This document shows positions 43,794-52,579 of a DNA stretch of 64,000 nt, piece by piece. This DNA is from Sulfitobacter sp. LCG007. GTDB taxonomy: Bacteria; Pseudomonadota; Alphaproteobacteria; Rhodobacterales; Rhodobacteraceae. How positions within the stretch are numbered: position 1 is the stretch's first letter; each line of letters opens with the position of its first letter. The stretch spans positions 62,001 to 126,000 of the forward strand of contig NZ_CP161806.1 of assembly GCF_040801785.1 (NCBI RefSeq), written 5' to 3'. The notes under the pieces were generated by a model. It was not told the DNA's origin. It saw only the letters and a list, made by a program, of their open reading frames with translations, and made no database searches. A program made the position numbers and the translations under genes.

Positions 43794-44402
43794 CTATTCC
43801 CGGGCGAGAAAGTTCCAGGGATGGTTTTGCCGCAGACCGTCGCGGAAGCGCGAAATCTCATCGAGGTGACTTCGGGTCAGGTCGATATCGTCCCAGCCGT
43901 TCATGAGTTTGGTTCGCCGAACCGGGTCGATGTCGAAACCCACGGCAAGCCCGCCTGCGGTGATCGTCCTGTCCTCGAGGCTCACCCGCGCCTGACCGGG
44001 CCTTTCGAGCGCCTTCAGCAGCGCCGCGCTGTCAGCTTCTGTCACCTGCGCCGCCAGCAGGCCATTGTTTGCGGCATTGCCCGCGAAGATGTCACCGAAG
44101 CTCGGCGCCACAATGACCTGAAATCCCGCGTCCGCCAGCGCATAGACCGCCGCCTCGCGCGACGATCCGCCGCCGAAGTTTCGCGCGGTCACGAGGATCG
44201 ACGCGCCGCGGGCCTCGGGACGGTTGAGCGGAAATTCCGGATCGGGCGTGTCGCCCTCGCGCCGCAGGTCGTGCAGCAGGAACCTTCCGTAACCTTCCGA
44301 GCGCGGCGTGGACATGAAGCGCGCGGGGATGAGCTGATCGGTGTCGATGCCCTCGCGCGCAAGGGCGACGGCGAGACCCTCATGCACTGTCCAGCCTGCC
44401 AT
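43794..44402 (-). CDS. LeuD-like aconitase-family hydro-lyase, small subunit (set 2)
   Basis: A 202-residue swivel-domain subunit. IDTDQLIPARFM and the loop ARNFGGGSSREAAVYAL are the family motifs, and VAPSFGDIFAGNAANNG follows. The recognition loop after PARF differs from set 1 (MSTPRSEGYG against LLLLDRDGLG), which suggests another substrate. It begins with ATG at 44402, sharing one base with the leuC stop. Last gene of the gntR-leuC-leuD operon. Confidence 0.85.
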   Translation of the reverse strand: MAGWTVHEGLAVALAREGIDTDQLIPARFMSTPRSEGYGRFLLHDLRREGDTPDPEFPLNRPEARGASILVTARNFGGGSSREAAVYALADAGFQVIVAPSFGDIFAGNAANNGLLAAQVTEADSAALLKALERPGQARVSLEDRTITAGGLAVGFDIDPVRRTKLMNGWDDIDLTRSHLDEISRFRDGLRQNHPWNFLARE

Positions 44403-45802
44403 CAGCCTCTCTCTTTCATCAGTTCGCGCACATCGGTCAGGGCCCCTTCGACCGCCGCTGCCGCGACCATGGCTGGCGACATGAGATGCGTCCGGGCCCC
44501 CGGCCCCTGCCGGCCGCGGAAATTCCGGTTGGTGGTCGAGGCGCAGCGCTTTCCCGGCGGCACGAGGTCGCCGTTCATGCCGACGCACATGGAACAACCG
44601 GCATCGACCCACTCCAGACCCGCATCGCGAAAGATCCGGTCGAGCCCTTCGGCCTCGGCCTGTGCCTTGACCACCATCGAACCGGGAGAGACGAGACCGG
44701 GCACCTTTGCCCTGCGGCCGTCCAGCACGGCGGCTGCGGCGCGCAGATCCTCGATCCGCGCATTTGTGCAGGACCCGATGAACACCTGATCGACCGGCGT
44801 GCCGATCAGGGGGCGGCCCGCTTCCAGACCCATGTACTCGAGAGCGTCGCGGACCTTGCGCCCCTGCCCCTCGGGCAGATCCTCCGGCTTCGGCAGGGCC
44901 GCGTCGATGGGAAGAGAGTCTTCCGGGCTGGTACCCCACGACACCGTCGGCGCGATCGTGGCGGCATCGATGACAAAGTCCCGATCGAAATTCGCCTCAT
45001 CGTCCGATCGCAGGGCGCGCCAGGCCTCGACGGCCCGGTCGAACCCGGCGCCGCGGGGCGCGAATGTGCGCCCCTCGACATAGGCGAATGTCGTCTCGTC
45101 CGGCGCCACCATGCCAAATCGACCGCCGCCCTCGATCGAGAGATTGCAAAGGGTCATCCGCCCCTCCATCGAGAGCCCCTGCACGGCCTCCCCCGCATAT
45201 TCGATGGCATGCCCCCGGGCGCCGTCCGCGCCAAGTCGCGAAATCCAGCCAAGTGCCATGTCCTTCGCAGTGACTCCGTGCGACAGCGTCCCTTCGAACC
45301 GGATGCGCATCGCGCGCGGCTTCACCTGCCAGATCGTCTGCGTCGCCAGAACATGCGCCACCTCGGTCGCGCCGATGCCGAAGGCCAACGCGCCGAAGGC
45401 CCCGTGGGTCGAGGTGTGGCTGTCGCCGCAGACCATCAGGACACCGGGCAGTGTCAGGCCCTGTTCCGGCCCGACGACATGCACGATCCCCTGAGCGGCG
45501 GAATAGAGATCGAAGTGACGCAGCCCATGCGTCCGGGCGTTTTCGCGCAGCGTACGGATCATCGAGCGGATGGAATCGTCGGCCCCCCCGGCTTCGCGGT
45601 CGCGCGTCGGGGCGTAGTGATCGGCCACGGCCGTGGTCAGCGACGGTTCCGCCACCGGAAGGCCGCGCTCGGCCAGCTTGCGGAATGCGTGGTGCGACCC
45701 TTCATGCAACAGGTGCCTGTCGACCCAGAGCAGCGAGGCACCGTCGTCCCGCCGGTGGATCTCGTGCATGGCCCAGAGGCGGTCGAGCAGTGTCAGGCTC
45801 AT
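44402..45802 (-). CDS. LeuC-like aconitase-family hydro-lyase, large subunit (set 2)
   Basis: A 466-residue iron-sulfur subunit. Cluster cysteines are Cys345 (FIGSCTNAR), Cys403 and Cys406 ([10 protein letters not shown]). [14 protein letters not shown] and [14 protein letters not shown] are the active-site segments. No leucine-synthesis genes are near; the divergent hyuAB, hydrolase and lyase genes argue for a catabolic hydratase/isomerase. It is coupled to the upstream UTRA-GntR gene by a four-base overlap, so regulator and enzyme are made from one message. DmdAB-like dimethylmaleate hydration is a known precedent of the family. Confidence 0.85.
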   Translation of the reverse strand: MSLTLLDRLWAMHEIHRRDDGASLLWVDRHLLHEGSHHAFRKLAERGLPVAEPSLTTAVADHYAPTRDREAGGADDSIRSMIRTLRENARTHGLRHFDLYSAAQGIVHVVGPEQGLTLPGVLMVCGDSHTSTHGAFGALAFGIGATEVAHVLATQTIWQVKPRAMRIRFEGTLSHGVTAKDMALGWISRLGADGARGHAIEYAGEAVQGLSMEGRMTLCNLSIEGGGRFGMVAPDETTFAYVEGRTFAPRGAGFDRAVEAWRALRSDDEANFDRDFVIDAATIAPTVSWGTSPEDSLPIDAALPKPEDLPEGQGRKVRDALEYMGLEAGRPLIGTPVDQVFIGSCTNARIEDLRAAAAVLDGRRAKVPGLVSPGSMVVKAQAEAEGLDRIFRDAGLEWVDAGCSMCVGMNGDLVPPGKRCASTTNRNFRGRQGPGARTHLMSPAMVAAAAVEGALTDVRELMKERG

Positions 45803-46608
45803 GCTGTCCGATCCTTCTGACCCACGACCGGCGTCCAGCTTCGGTTGCCCGTCCCACCGGTCCGGTCCAGTTCCATCTGCAGACGGAACCGGTCCGGCCG
45901 ATAAAGCGCCAGCAGCACCTCGACACCACGCCCCGCCGCGTCCCGCACCACCCGCTCGATCTGAAGAAGGGGCGCACCCGCGGCGGTCCCGAGCGCCTCG
46001 GCGACCTCCGGGCTGGCAAGCGTGGCGCCGACAGTCTGGCTCGCGCTGTCGATCTTGATCCCCGAGCGTTCGAGCAGCCGGAACAGCGGCGTCGTCGCAA
46101 GATCGGATTCCGAAAAGTTGCGGGCGATGGTTTCCGGCACGAAGGTCGTGAGATGGGAAAACGGTTCGCCCCCCGCCAGACGAGTCCTGACGGCGATCTG
46201 CACCCTGTCGGACGTCCCCAGCGCGAGCGCCTTCGCCACGGATTCGGGCGGTACCGCATAGCTGAACGCCAGAAGCCGCGCCTCGCTTGCCTCCGACATC
46301 TCGAGCAGTTGCGGCATGAGGGTCGTGAAGTCCCCGTTGAGCGGTGTGGGACCGCTCCCGTTGCGCACGAGGGTCGCGCTGCCCGGCCGCTTCTCGATCA
46401 TGCCCTCCGAGGCCAGCGCCTCGAGCGCCCGCCGGACGGTCACGCGGGAGACCTCGAATTCCCGCGCCAGCCGCTGTTCTCCCGGCAGGGCGCTGCCGTC
46501 GCGGTAGTCGCCCCGGGCCATGCGATCGCGCAGCAGAAGATAGACGCGGCGCGCCTTGCCGCCTTCCGGCGGACCCACCTCGACCGTCTGTGCAAGCTGG
46601 CTGTTCAT
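45799..46608 (-). CDS. GntR-family regulator, HutC/UTRA subfamily
   Basis: A 269-residue regulator. The winged helix ([38 protein letters not shown], ending [13 protein letters not shown]) covers about residues 20-82; the rest is a UTRA domain ([31 protein letters not shown]). First gene of the leuCD set 2 operon and divergent from the tautomerase-hyuBA operon, so it probably controls both. The region upstream holds palindromes at 46679 and 46699. Confidence 0.85.
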   Translation of the reverse strand: MNSQLAQTVEVGPPEGGKARRVYLLLRDRMARGDYRDGSALPGEQRLAREFEVSRVTVRRALEALASEGMIEKRPGSATLVRNGSGPTPLNGDFTTLMPQLLEMSEASEARLLAFSYAVPPESVAKALALGTSDRVQIAVRTRLAGGEPFSHLTTFVPETIARNFSESDLATTPLFRLLERSGIKIDSASQTVGATLASPEVAEALGTAAGAPLLQIERVVRDAAGRGVEVLLALYRPDRFRLQMELDRTGGTGNRSWTPVVGQKDRTA

Positions 46609-46678
46609 TCCTGTAAGATTATCCCCGAAGCCGGCGTGAACTCAAGAAGGATGTCTACTTGCCAAGCGCCAGACCGTG

Positions 46679-46729
46679 ATACTAGTATGACACCAACCTG
46701 TACTAAATATGATACAGGATACCATACAA
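46679..46729. promoter_or_regulatory. Palindromes in the gntR/tautomerase divergent promoter
   Basis: ATACTAGTAT (46679-46688) is a perfect palindrome. TGTA at 46699 and TACA at 46713-46716 form a looser inverted repeat, and GATACCATACA follows. These AT-rich elements lie between the UTRA-GntR start (46608) and the tautomerase start (46750) and are the likely operator and promoter area. Confidence 0.45.
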
Positions 46730-46749
46730 GAATGCCAGCGGAGGACGAT

Positions 46750-47310
46750 GTGCCGATCATCGAGCTTCATCTGATCGAAGGCTACAGCGCGGCCGAGCGG
46801 GCCAGGCTTGGCCAAGCCGTTACCGCCGCTGTCCAGACCGTTGTCCCGGCCAGCGCCGATCTGATCACCGTGCTGACCCATGAACACTCAGCCATGAACT
46901 ACATGCGCGGCGGCACGACCCGGACGCCCGCGCCGGCCCTGCCAGACCCTGTGCAGACGGTGCGCGCCTACCTAGATGCGATGGAGGCGCGAGACCTTGA
47001 AAGGGCCGCTTCCTACCTGGCCGACGGCTTCCGCATGACATTCCCCACTGGTCGGCAGATGACCCGGATCGACGATCTGATCGAATGGTCGAAGTCGCGC
47101 TACCGCTTCGTGCGCAAGACCTATGACCGTTTCGACGTTTCCAGCACGCCGGATGGCACCGTCGTCTACTGCTTCGGAACGCTTGAGGGCGAGTGGCCCG
47201 ACGGCAGCGCGTTCTCGGGCGTCCGTTTCATCGACCGCTTCGCCCTCGAGCGCGGAAAGCTCGCCGTCCAGGATGTCTGGAACGACCTCGAAGCCGTGCG
47301 CCCGCGCTGA
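46750..47310 (+). CDS. Tautomerase-SnoaL (NTF2-like) fusion protein
   Basis: A 186-residue protein with two domains. Residues 1-60 are a 4-oxalocrotonate tautomerase-like unit ([11 protein letters not shown], then helix [16 protein letters not shown]). The GTG start at 46750 is decided by GGAGG five bases upstream and puts proline directly after the initiator methionine, as the catalytic Pro1 of this family requires. After a Pro/Ala linker ([11 protein letters not shown]) residues 75-186 form a SnoaL/NTF2-like barrel ([17 protein letters not shown], ending [10 protein letters not shown]). It may tautomerise a keto-enol acid and then hydrate or bind it (inference). First gene of the operon with hyuB, hyuA, a lyase and a flavoprotein. 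Confidence 0.8.
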   Translation: MPIIELHLIEGYSAAERARLGQAVTAAVQTVVPASADLITVLTHEHSAMNYMRGGTTRTPAPALPDPVQTVRAYLDAMEARDLERAASYLADGFRMTFPTGRQMTRIDDLIEWSKSRYRFVRKTYDRFDVSSTPDGTVVYCFGTLEGEWPDGSAFSGVRFIDRFALERGKLAVQDVWNDLEAVRPR

Positions 47311-47325
47311 GACCCAAGGATGACC

Positions 47326-49020
47326 ATGACCCAGGAAATAGACCCGATCACCCTCGCCGTCCTCGCCGGGCGGATGGAGCAGATCGCCGACGAGATGGAC
47401 GCGACCCTGTTCCGCGCCGCCTTCAACCCGATCATCGCCGAGGCGCATGACGCGTCGCACGGGCTTTACGATGCCGCGACCGGCGACACGCTGGTGCAGG
47501 GCAAGTCGGGCCTGCCGATCTTCGTGGGCGTCATGGCCTTCGCCGTCAAGGCGGTGATCGAACGGGCGGAAGTGGACGACGAGCTGCGTCAGGGCGACAC
47601 CTGGATATTCAACGACGCCCATATCGGTGGCACCCACCTGTCGGACATGCGCCTTGTGCGCCCCTATTTCCGCGACGGCGAGATCTTTTGCTACCTTGCC
47701 TCCGTCGGTCACTGGCACGACCTGGGCGGCCCTGTGCCGGGCAATTACAACCCGTCCGCCACCGAGGTTTTCCAAGAGGCGCTGGTCCTTCCGCCGGTCA
47801 AGCTGCAGCGCGCGGGGAAGATACAGCAGGACATCGTCGACATCATCCTGCGCAATACGCGTCTGCCGCAATCCGCCATGGGGGATCTGTCGGGGCAGAT
47901 CAACGCGCTCGACCTTGGCGTGCGCCGGATGGATGCGCTGCTGGACGAATACGGGGTGGCGACGGTCAAGGCGGCACTTTCGGCCCTGTCGCAGCGGGCG
48001 GAGGCGCTGGCGCGGTCCGAAATCGCGGGCATGCCGGATGGTCGCTGGACCGCCGAGGACTTCATGGACAACGACGGCAGCACCGACACGCCCCTGCCCG
48101 TCCGCGTCGCGCTCGAGGTGGAGGGCGACCGCCTGTCGCTGGACTTTACCGGAACCGCGCCCTGCTGCGCCGGACCGATCAACATCGCCCTGCCGACCGC
48201 GATCGCCTGCTGCTACGTGGCGATCAAGCACATCTTCCCCTCGCTGCCCGCCAATGCCGGTGTGATGCGCCCCATCGACATCACGATCCCGGAAGGCAGC
48301 CTGCTTTCCGCCGAGTTCCCGTTGCCCACGGGCGGATACACCGAAACCATCCTGCGCATGATCGACGTCATCTTCTCGGCCGCGGCACAGGCGATGCCCG
48401 AAAAGGTGGTCGCCAACGCCTATGGCACGATCAACGCGCTTTCGATCGCCGGGCGCAAACCAGACGGCAAGCGGTGGGTGATGTTCTCGTTCTATGGCGG
48501 CGGGCACGGCGCGCAGATCGATTGCGACGGGCTCAACCACGGCTCGGCGCCGATCTCTACCGCGACAATCCCACCGGCCGAGATCCTCGAGGCGGCCTAT
48601 CCGGTCATCTTCCGGCAATGGGCGCTGCGCGACGGATCGGGCGGCACGGGCGCGCATCGCGGCGGGCTGGGCGCGGTCTACGAGATCGAGCTGATGGACG
48701 AAAGGGCAGAGGCCTTCCTGTTCGGCGAGCGTGGCAAGTTTCCTCCCAAGGGCATCGCCGGAGGGTCGGATGCGGCCCTGAACCGCTTTGCATATGAGAC
48801 GGACGAGGGCTGGGCCACACCTCCGCTCACCTCCAAGATGCTGGGCATTCCTCTGAGGAGGGGCCAGCGGGTCAGGCTCGAAACGCCCGGCGGGGGCGGT
48901 TACGGAGATCCGGCCGCGCGCCCGGCGGCGCAGGTCGCCCGCGACGTGGCGCTTGGCTACATCGGCGCGGAGGCGGCGGACACGGCATATGGCACCGCAT
49001 GGCGGGAGGCCTCAGAGTGA
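47326..49020 (+). CDS. hyuB: Hydantoinase B/oxoprolinase family protein (set 2)
   Basis: A 564-residue HyuB subunit. The family opening DPITLAVLAGRMEQIADEMD, the HDASHGLYD and GHWHDLGGPVPGN segments, and the C-terminal TPGGGGYGDP are present. ATG at 47326 is chosen: AAGGA lies five bases before it but touches the alternative ATG at 47320. It opens a cyclic amide or imide together with HyuA (49017). Sequence differs clearly from set 1, for example in the N-terminal 60 residues, so the two pairs probably have different substrates. Acetone carboxylase alpha-like chemistry cannot be excluded. Confidence 0.85.
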   Translation: MTQEIDPITLAVLAGRMEQIADEMDATLFRAAFNPIIAEAHDASHGLYDAATGDTLVQGKSGLPIFVGVMAFAVKAVIERAEVDDELRQGDTWIFNDAHIGGTHLSDMRLVRPYFRDGEIFCYLASVGHWHDLGGPVPGNYNPSATEVFQEALVLPPVKLQRAGKIQQDIVDIILRNTRLPQSAMGDLSGQINALDLGVRRMDALLDEYGVATVKAALSALSQRAEALARSEIAGMPDGRWTAEDFMDNDGSTDTPLPVRVALEVEGDRLSLDFTGTAPCCAGPINIALPTAIACCYVAIKHIFPSLPANAGVMRPIDITIPEGSLLSAEFPLPTGGYTETILRMIDVIFSAAAQAMPEKVVANAYGTINALSIAGRKPDGKRWVMFSFYGGGHGAQIDCDGLNHGSAPISTATIPPAEILEAAYPVIFRQWALRDGSGGTGAHRGGLGAVYEIELMDERAEAFLFGERGKFPPKGIAGGSDAALNRFAYETDEGWATPPLTSKMLGIPLRRGQRVRLETPGGGGYGDPAARPAAQVARDVALGYIGAEAADTAYGTAWREASE

Positions 49021-51098
49021 ACGGGACGGGCAAGATGAAATCCATGATGGCGGGTGTCGACGTCGGCGGCACCTTCACAGATGTCTTCGTGCTGGACGAG
49101 ACCAGCGGGACCGCGACCGTCGCCAAGGTTCCGACCAGCCGCCCGGACCAGTCCGCCGGTTTCCTCGACGGGATCCGCAGCCAGGTCGGCGACCTCTCCG
49201 ACCTGGGGACCGTCGTCCATGGCACGACCGCTGGCACCAACGCGCTGCTTGAACGCAAGGGCGCGCGGATCGGCATCATCACCACCGAGGGCTTTCGCGA
49301 CACGCTCGAGATGCGCAGGCGTGACCGGCGCCAGACCTGGGGCCTGCGCGGCGATTTCGAACCCGTCGTGCCCCGCGACCTGCGCCTTGAAGTTCCCGAG
49401 CGCACGCTGGCCGATGGCACCATCCTGACCGCGGTCGACCTCGATGCCGTCCGGCAGGCCGCGCGGCATCTGCTCGAACAGGGCTGCGCGGCCGTCGCGC
49501 TCGTCTTCATCAACGCCTATGCCAACCGCGAGAACGAGGCGTCCGCCGTCGCCGCGGTGCGCGAGCTCTGGCCAAATCCCCACGTGTCTGCCAGTCACGA
49601 GATCCTGCCCGAGATCCGCGAATTCGAACGCACGTCCACGACTGCCCTGAATGCCTATCTCCAGCCAGAGGTCGCGGGCTATATCGATCGGCTGGAATCG
49701 GCGCTCAAGAGCGGCGGGTTCGACGGAGAGTTCCTGATCGTGCAGTCGAACGGCGGCGTCATGGCCGTCGAGACCGCCTGCCGTCTTCCCGTCAGAACTG
49801 CCCTCTCGGGACCCGCGGCAGGCGTCATCGCGGCAGGCTACATCGCCACGACGGCCGGTTTTCCCAACATCATCACCGGCGACATGGGCGGCACATCCTT
49901 CGACGTCTCGCTGATCGCAGACGGCGCGCCATCGCTTGCGCCCCAGACCTCCATCGACTTCGGCATGGTCGTGCGGACGCCGATGATCGAGATTACCACC
50001 ATCGGAGCGGGGGGTGGCTCCATCGCCTGGGTCGACAAGGGCGGACTGCTCAACATCGGGCCCGAAAGCGCCGGGTCCAATCCGGGTCCGGTGGCCTATG
50101 GGCTTGGCAACACGCGTCCCACCGTGACCGACGCCAATGTCGTGCTGGGCCGGATCGACCCGGACCGGCCCATCGGCGGCAAGCTTTCGCGTCTCGACGT
50201 GGAGGCCGCGGCGCGGGCCATAGACGAACATGTCGGCAAGCCCCTCGGGCTCGACACGCTCACCGCCGCCGAGGCGATCCTGAAAGTCGCGAACTCGCGC
50301 ATGGCGGGGGCGATCCGGCTGGTCTCGATCGAACGCGGCCACAACCCCCGCAACTTCGCCTTCATGCCCTTCGGCGGCGGCGGCGCGCTGCATACCGGGG
50401 CGCTTCTGGCGGACACCGGGATCGCCTCGGCCATCGTTCCGCGCTACCCCGGCGTGACCTCGGCCATGGGCTGCGTGATCGCGGACATGCGCCAGGACTT
50501 CGTGCAGACCGTCAACGCCCTTGCCGCAGAGGCGGATACCGGACGGCTCGCGGCGATCATCGAGGAGCACCGCCAGAAGGGCCTCGCGCTTCTCGACAGC
50601 GCCGGGGTGAGGTTCGAGGGCCGCGACGTGGTGGTCGAGCTCGACATGGCCTATGTGGGCCAGACGCACACGGTATCGGTGCCGCTGCCCGTCACGATCG
50701 GCGCGGACGGCGCGCAGGCCCCGACGCATGCGCAGATCGCCGAGGCATTCGACAGCGCCTATTCCGCCGGTTTCGGGCGCCTTCTGCCTGGCGGCGTGCG
50801 GCGTATCCTCAACCTCAGGACCGCCATTGTCGGACGGCGCCCGAAGTTCGATCTGGCGACCCTCGCTCCGTCGACGCAAGGCGACATCGCGGACAGCCTG
50901 CGCACGCGGCGGCGGGTGCATGTGGGCGGCGACTGGCATGACACGCCGGTCTACACCCGCCTTTCCCTGCCCGTGGGCGCGGTCATCGAGGGCCCCGCCA
51001 TCCTCGAGCAACCCGACACCACCATCCTGATCGAGCCGGACCTGAGAGGCTCGGTCGACCCATACGGCAACGTCATCATCGAACGGAAAGGCGCCTGA
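49017..51098 (+). CDS. hyuA: Hydantoinase A/oxoprolinase family protein (set 2)
   Basis: A 693-residue ATP-binding subunit. The phosphate loop GVDVGGTFTD lies near residues 19-28, with VHGTTAGTNALLE, ITGDMGGTSFDVS and IGAGGGSIA. GTG at 49017 overlaps the hyuB stop (GTGA); ATG at 49035 would put the loop nearer the N-terminus, as in set 1, and is a fair alternative. With HyuB it should hydrolyse a lactam or imide ring at the cost of ATP. The next gene starts two bases after the stop. Confidence 0.85.
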   Translation: MNGTGKMKSMMAGVDVGGTFTDVFVLDETSGTATVAKVPTSRPDQSAGFLDGIRSQVGDLSDLGTVVHGTTAGTNALLERKGARIGIITTEGFRDTLEMRRRDRRQTWGLRGDFEPVVPRDLRLEVPERTLADGTILTAVDLDAVRQAARHLLEQGCAAVALVFINAYANRENEASAVAAVRELWPNPHVSASHEILPEIREFERTSTTALNAYLQPEVAGYIDRLESALKSGGFDGEFLIVQSNGGVMAVETACRLPVRTALSGPAAGVIAAGYIATTAGFPNIITGDMGGTSFDVSLIADGAPSLAPQTSIDFGMVVRTPMIEITTIGAGGGSIAWVDKGGLLNIGPESAGSNPGPVAYGLGNTRPTVTDANVVLGRIDPDRPIGGKLSRLDVEAAARAIDEHVGKPLGLDTLTAAEAILKVANSRMAGAIRLVSIERGHNPRNFAFMPFGGGGALHTGALLADTGIASAIVPRYPGVTSAMGCVIADMRQDFVQTVNALAAEADTGRLAAIIEEHRQKGLALLDSAGVRFEGRDVVVELDMAYVGQTHTVSVPLPVTIGADGAQAPTHAQIAEAFDSAYSAGFGRLLPGGVRRILNLRTAIVGRRPKFDLATLAPSTQGDIADSLRTRRRVHVGGDWHDTPVYTRLSLPVGAVIEGPAILEQPDTTILIEPDLRGSVDPYGNVIIERKGA

Positions 51099-51099
51099 C

Positions 51100-51711
51100 A
51101 TGTCAGACCGGATCGACCCCGCCCGCACCGCCCTGCTGACCATCGACCTGCAGAACGATTTCCTCGATCCCGCTGGCGCCTACGGTCGGGCGGGTCTCGG
51201 AAGCCCCGCCATCGCGGAGCTGCCCGACCGGGTCCTTCCGGTGATCGAGGCGCTGCGGGCCGCGGGAGGCGTCTATATCTCGGCCCAGTTCACCCTGGTG
51301 CCGGGCCCCGCAGGCGAGCCGCTGATCGCGCCGCATCTGAAGGCCCTGCGCCCCTTCCTCGGCAAGGGCGATTTCGCGCCCGGTGAATGGGGCCATCAGG
51401 TGGTCGACCGGCTCGGCACACCCGATTACGTGGTCGAAAAGGTGAACTACTCGGCTTTCTTCCAGACCCGGCTCGAATACATCTGCCGGGCGCTTTCCAT
51501 CGATACGCTGATCGTCGGGGGCATCGTCACCAATGGCGGCGTCGCCAGCACCGTGCGCGACGCCCATCTTCGAGATGTGCATACCGTGCTGCTGAGCGAT
51601 GGCTGCGCCGCCTTCAAGCCCGAGGTCCATGAGGCAACGCTCACTTCTCTCGGTTCGGTGTCGCGGCAGATGACATGCGCCGAGGCCGTTACCATGATCG
51701 GAGGGCACTGA
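51100..51711 (+). CDS. Isochorismatase-family protein without the catalytic cysteine
   Basis: A 203-residue isochorismatase-fold protein. Asp16 (TIDLQNDF) and Lys114 (VVEKVNYSAFFQT) of the usual triad are kept, but the nucleophile position reads TNGGVAS, with Gly147 where cysteine hydrolases have cysteine. It may therefore be an isochorismatase-like (non-amide) hydrolase, or inactive. The other two family members in the window (37926 and 60595) keep the cysteine. It lies between hyuA and the third lyase in one operon with gaps of one base, so it is probably expressed with them. Confidence 0.75.
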   Translation: MSDRIDPARTALLTIDLQNDFLDPAGAYGRAGLGSPAIAELPDRVLPVIEALRAAGGVYISAQFTLVPGPAGEPLIAPHLKALRPFLGKGDFAPGEWGHQVVDRLGTPDYVVEKVNYSAFFQTRLEYICRALSIDTLIVGGIVTNGGVASTVRDAHLRDVHTVLLSDGCAAFKPEVHEATLTSLGSVSRQMTCAEAVTMIGGH

Positions 51712-51712
51712 G

Positions 51713-52579
51713 ATGGCGACGCTCCGCCAGCTTCTCGCCGGACCCGACATCCTCGTCGGACCCGGTGTCTACGATGCGCTCACCGCCGCCACGGCCGAGC
51801 GCGCGGGCTTCCGGAGCGTCTATCTTTCCGGCGCCGCCGTCGCCTATACCCGTCTCGGTCTGCCGGACATCGGGCTGTCCACCATGACCGAGATGGCACA
51901 GACCCTCGGCCTGATCCGCGACCGGATCGGCATTCCCATCGTGATCGACGCCGACACCGGATTCGGCGGCGTTCTGAATGCCACGCGAACCATGCGGGTC
52001 TACGAGCGCGCCGGGGCAAATGCGCTTCAGGTCGAGGACCAGACATTTCCGAAACGTTGTGGCCACCTGAAGGACAAGGCGCTCGTTCCCGCGCACGAGA
52101 TGTGCGGAAAGCTGCGCGCGATGGCGGATGCCCGCGAAAGCGACGAGACGCTCATCATCGCGCGCACCGACGCCATTGCGGTCGAGGGTTTCGAGGCCGC
52201 GCTCGACCGCGCGGAGGCCTATGTCGAGGCCGGGGCGGACATGCTTTTCATCGAGGCGCCCCGCTCGCGCGATGAGCTGGAAGGGATCGCCCGCCAGTTC
52301 GGCGGAAGGGTGCCGCTGATGGCGAACATGGTCGAGGGCGGAGAAACCCCGATCCAGAACAAGGACGATCTGCAGGCACTCGGGTTCTCTTTCGTCATCT
52401 TTCCCGGCGGCATCGTGCGCGCCCTACTGCGCCACATGGAGGACTATTATGCAAGCCTGCTGGCCACCGGATCGAACGCCGCCTTCGCGAACCGCATGTA
52501 TGACTTCAAGTCCCTGAACGAGCGGCTGCGCACCGAGGAAATCCTCGACAAGGGGCGGCGCTACGAGGACAAGTCTTGA
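51713..52579 (+). CDS. Isocitrate lyase/PEP mutase family lyase (paralogue 3)
   Basis: A 288-residue TIM-barrel lyase. DADTGFG is at residues 79-85 and EDQTFPKRCGH at about 108-118 with Cys116; the KRCGH form is like methylisocitrate lyase PrpB. Compared with paralogues 1 and 2 it is two residues shorter before the first motif and its C-terminus is different (long helix with MEDYYASLLATG), so it is a more distant copy. It should cleave a malate-type acid produced by the LeuCD set 2 and HyuAB pathway (inference). The stop overlaps the flavoprotein start. Confidence 0.85.
   Translation: MATLRQLLAGPDILVGPGVYDALTAATAERAGFRSVYLSGAAVAYTRLGLPDIGLSTMTEMAQTLGLIRDRIGIPIVIDADTGFGGVLNATRTMRVYERAGANALQVEDQTFPKRCGHLKDKALVPAHEMCGKLRAMADARESDETLIIARTDAIAVEGFEAALDRAEAYVEAGADMLFIEAPRSRDELEGIARQFGGRVPLMANMVEGGETPIQNKDDLQALGFSFVIFPGGIVRALLRHMEDYYASLLATGSNAAFANRMYDFKSLNERLRTEEILDKGRRYEDKS

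Noticed and set aside
45451-46749. A long 5' extension of the tautomerase frame
   Set aside because: It runs antisense through leuC and gntR; the GTG at 46750 with GGAGG and the following proline explain the real start.
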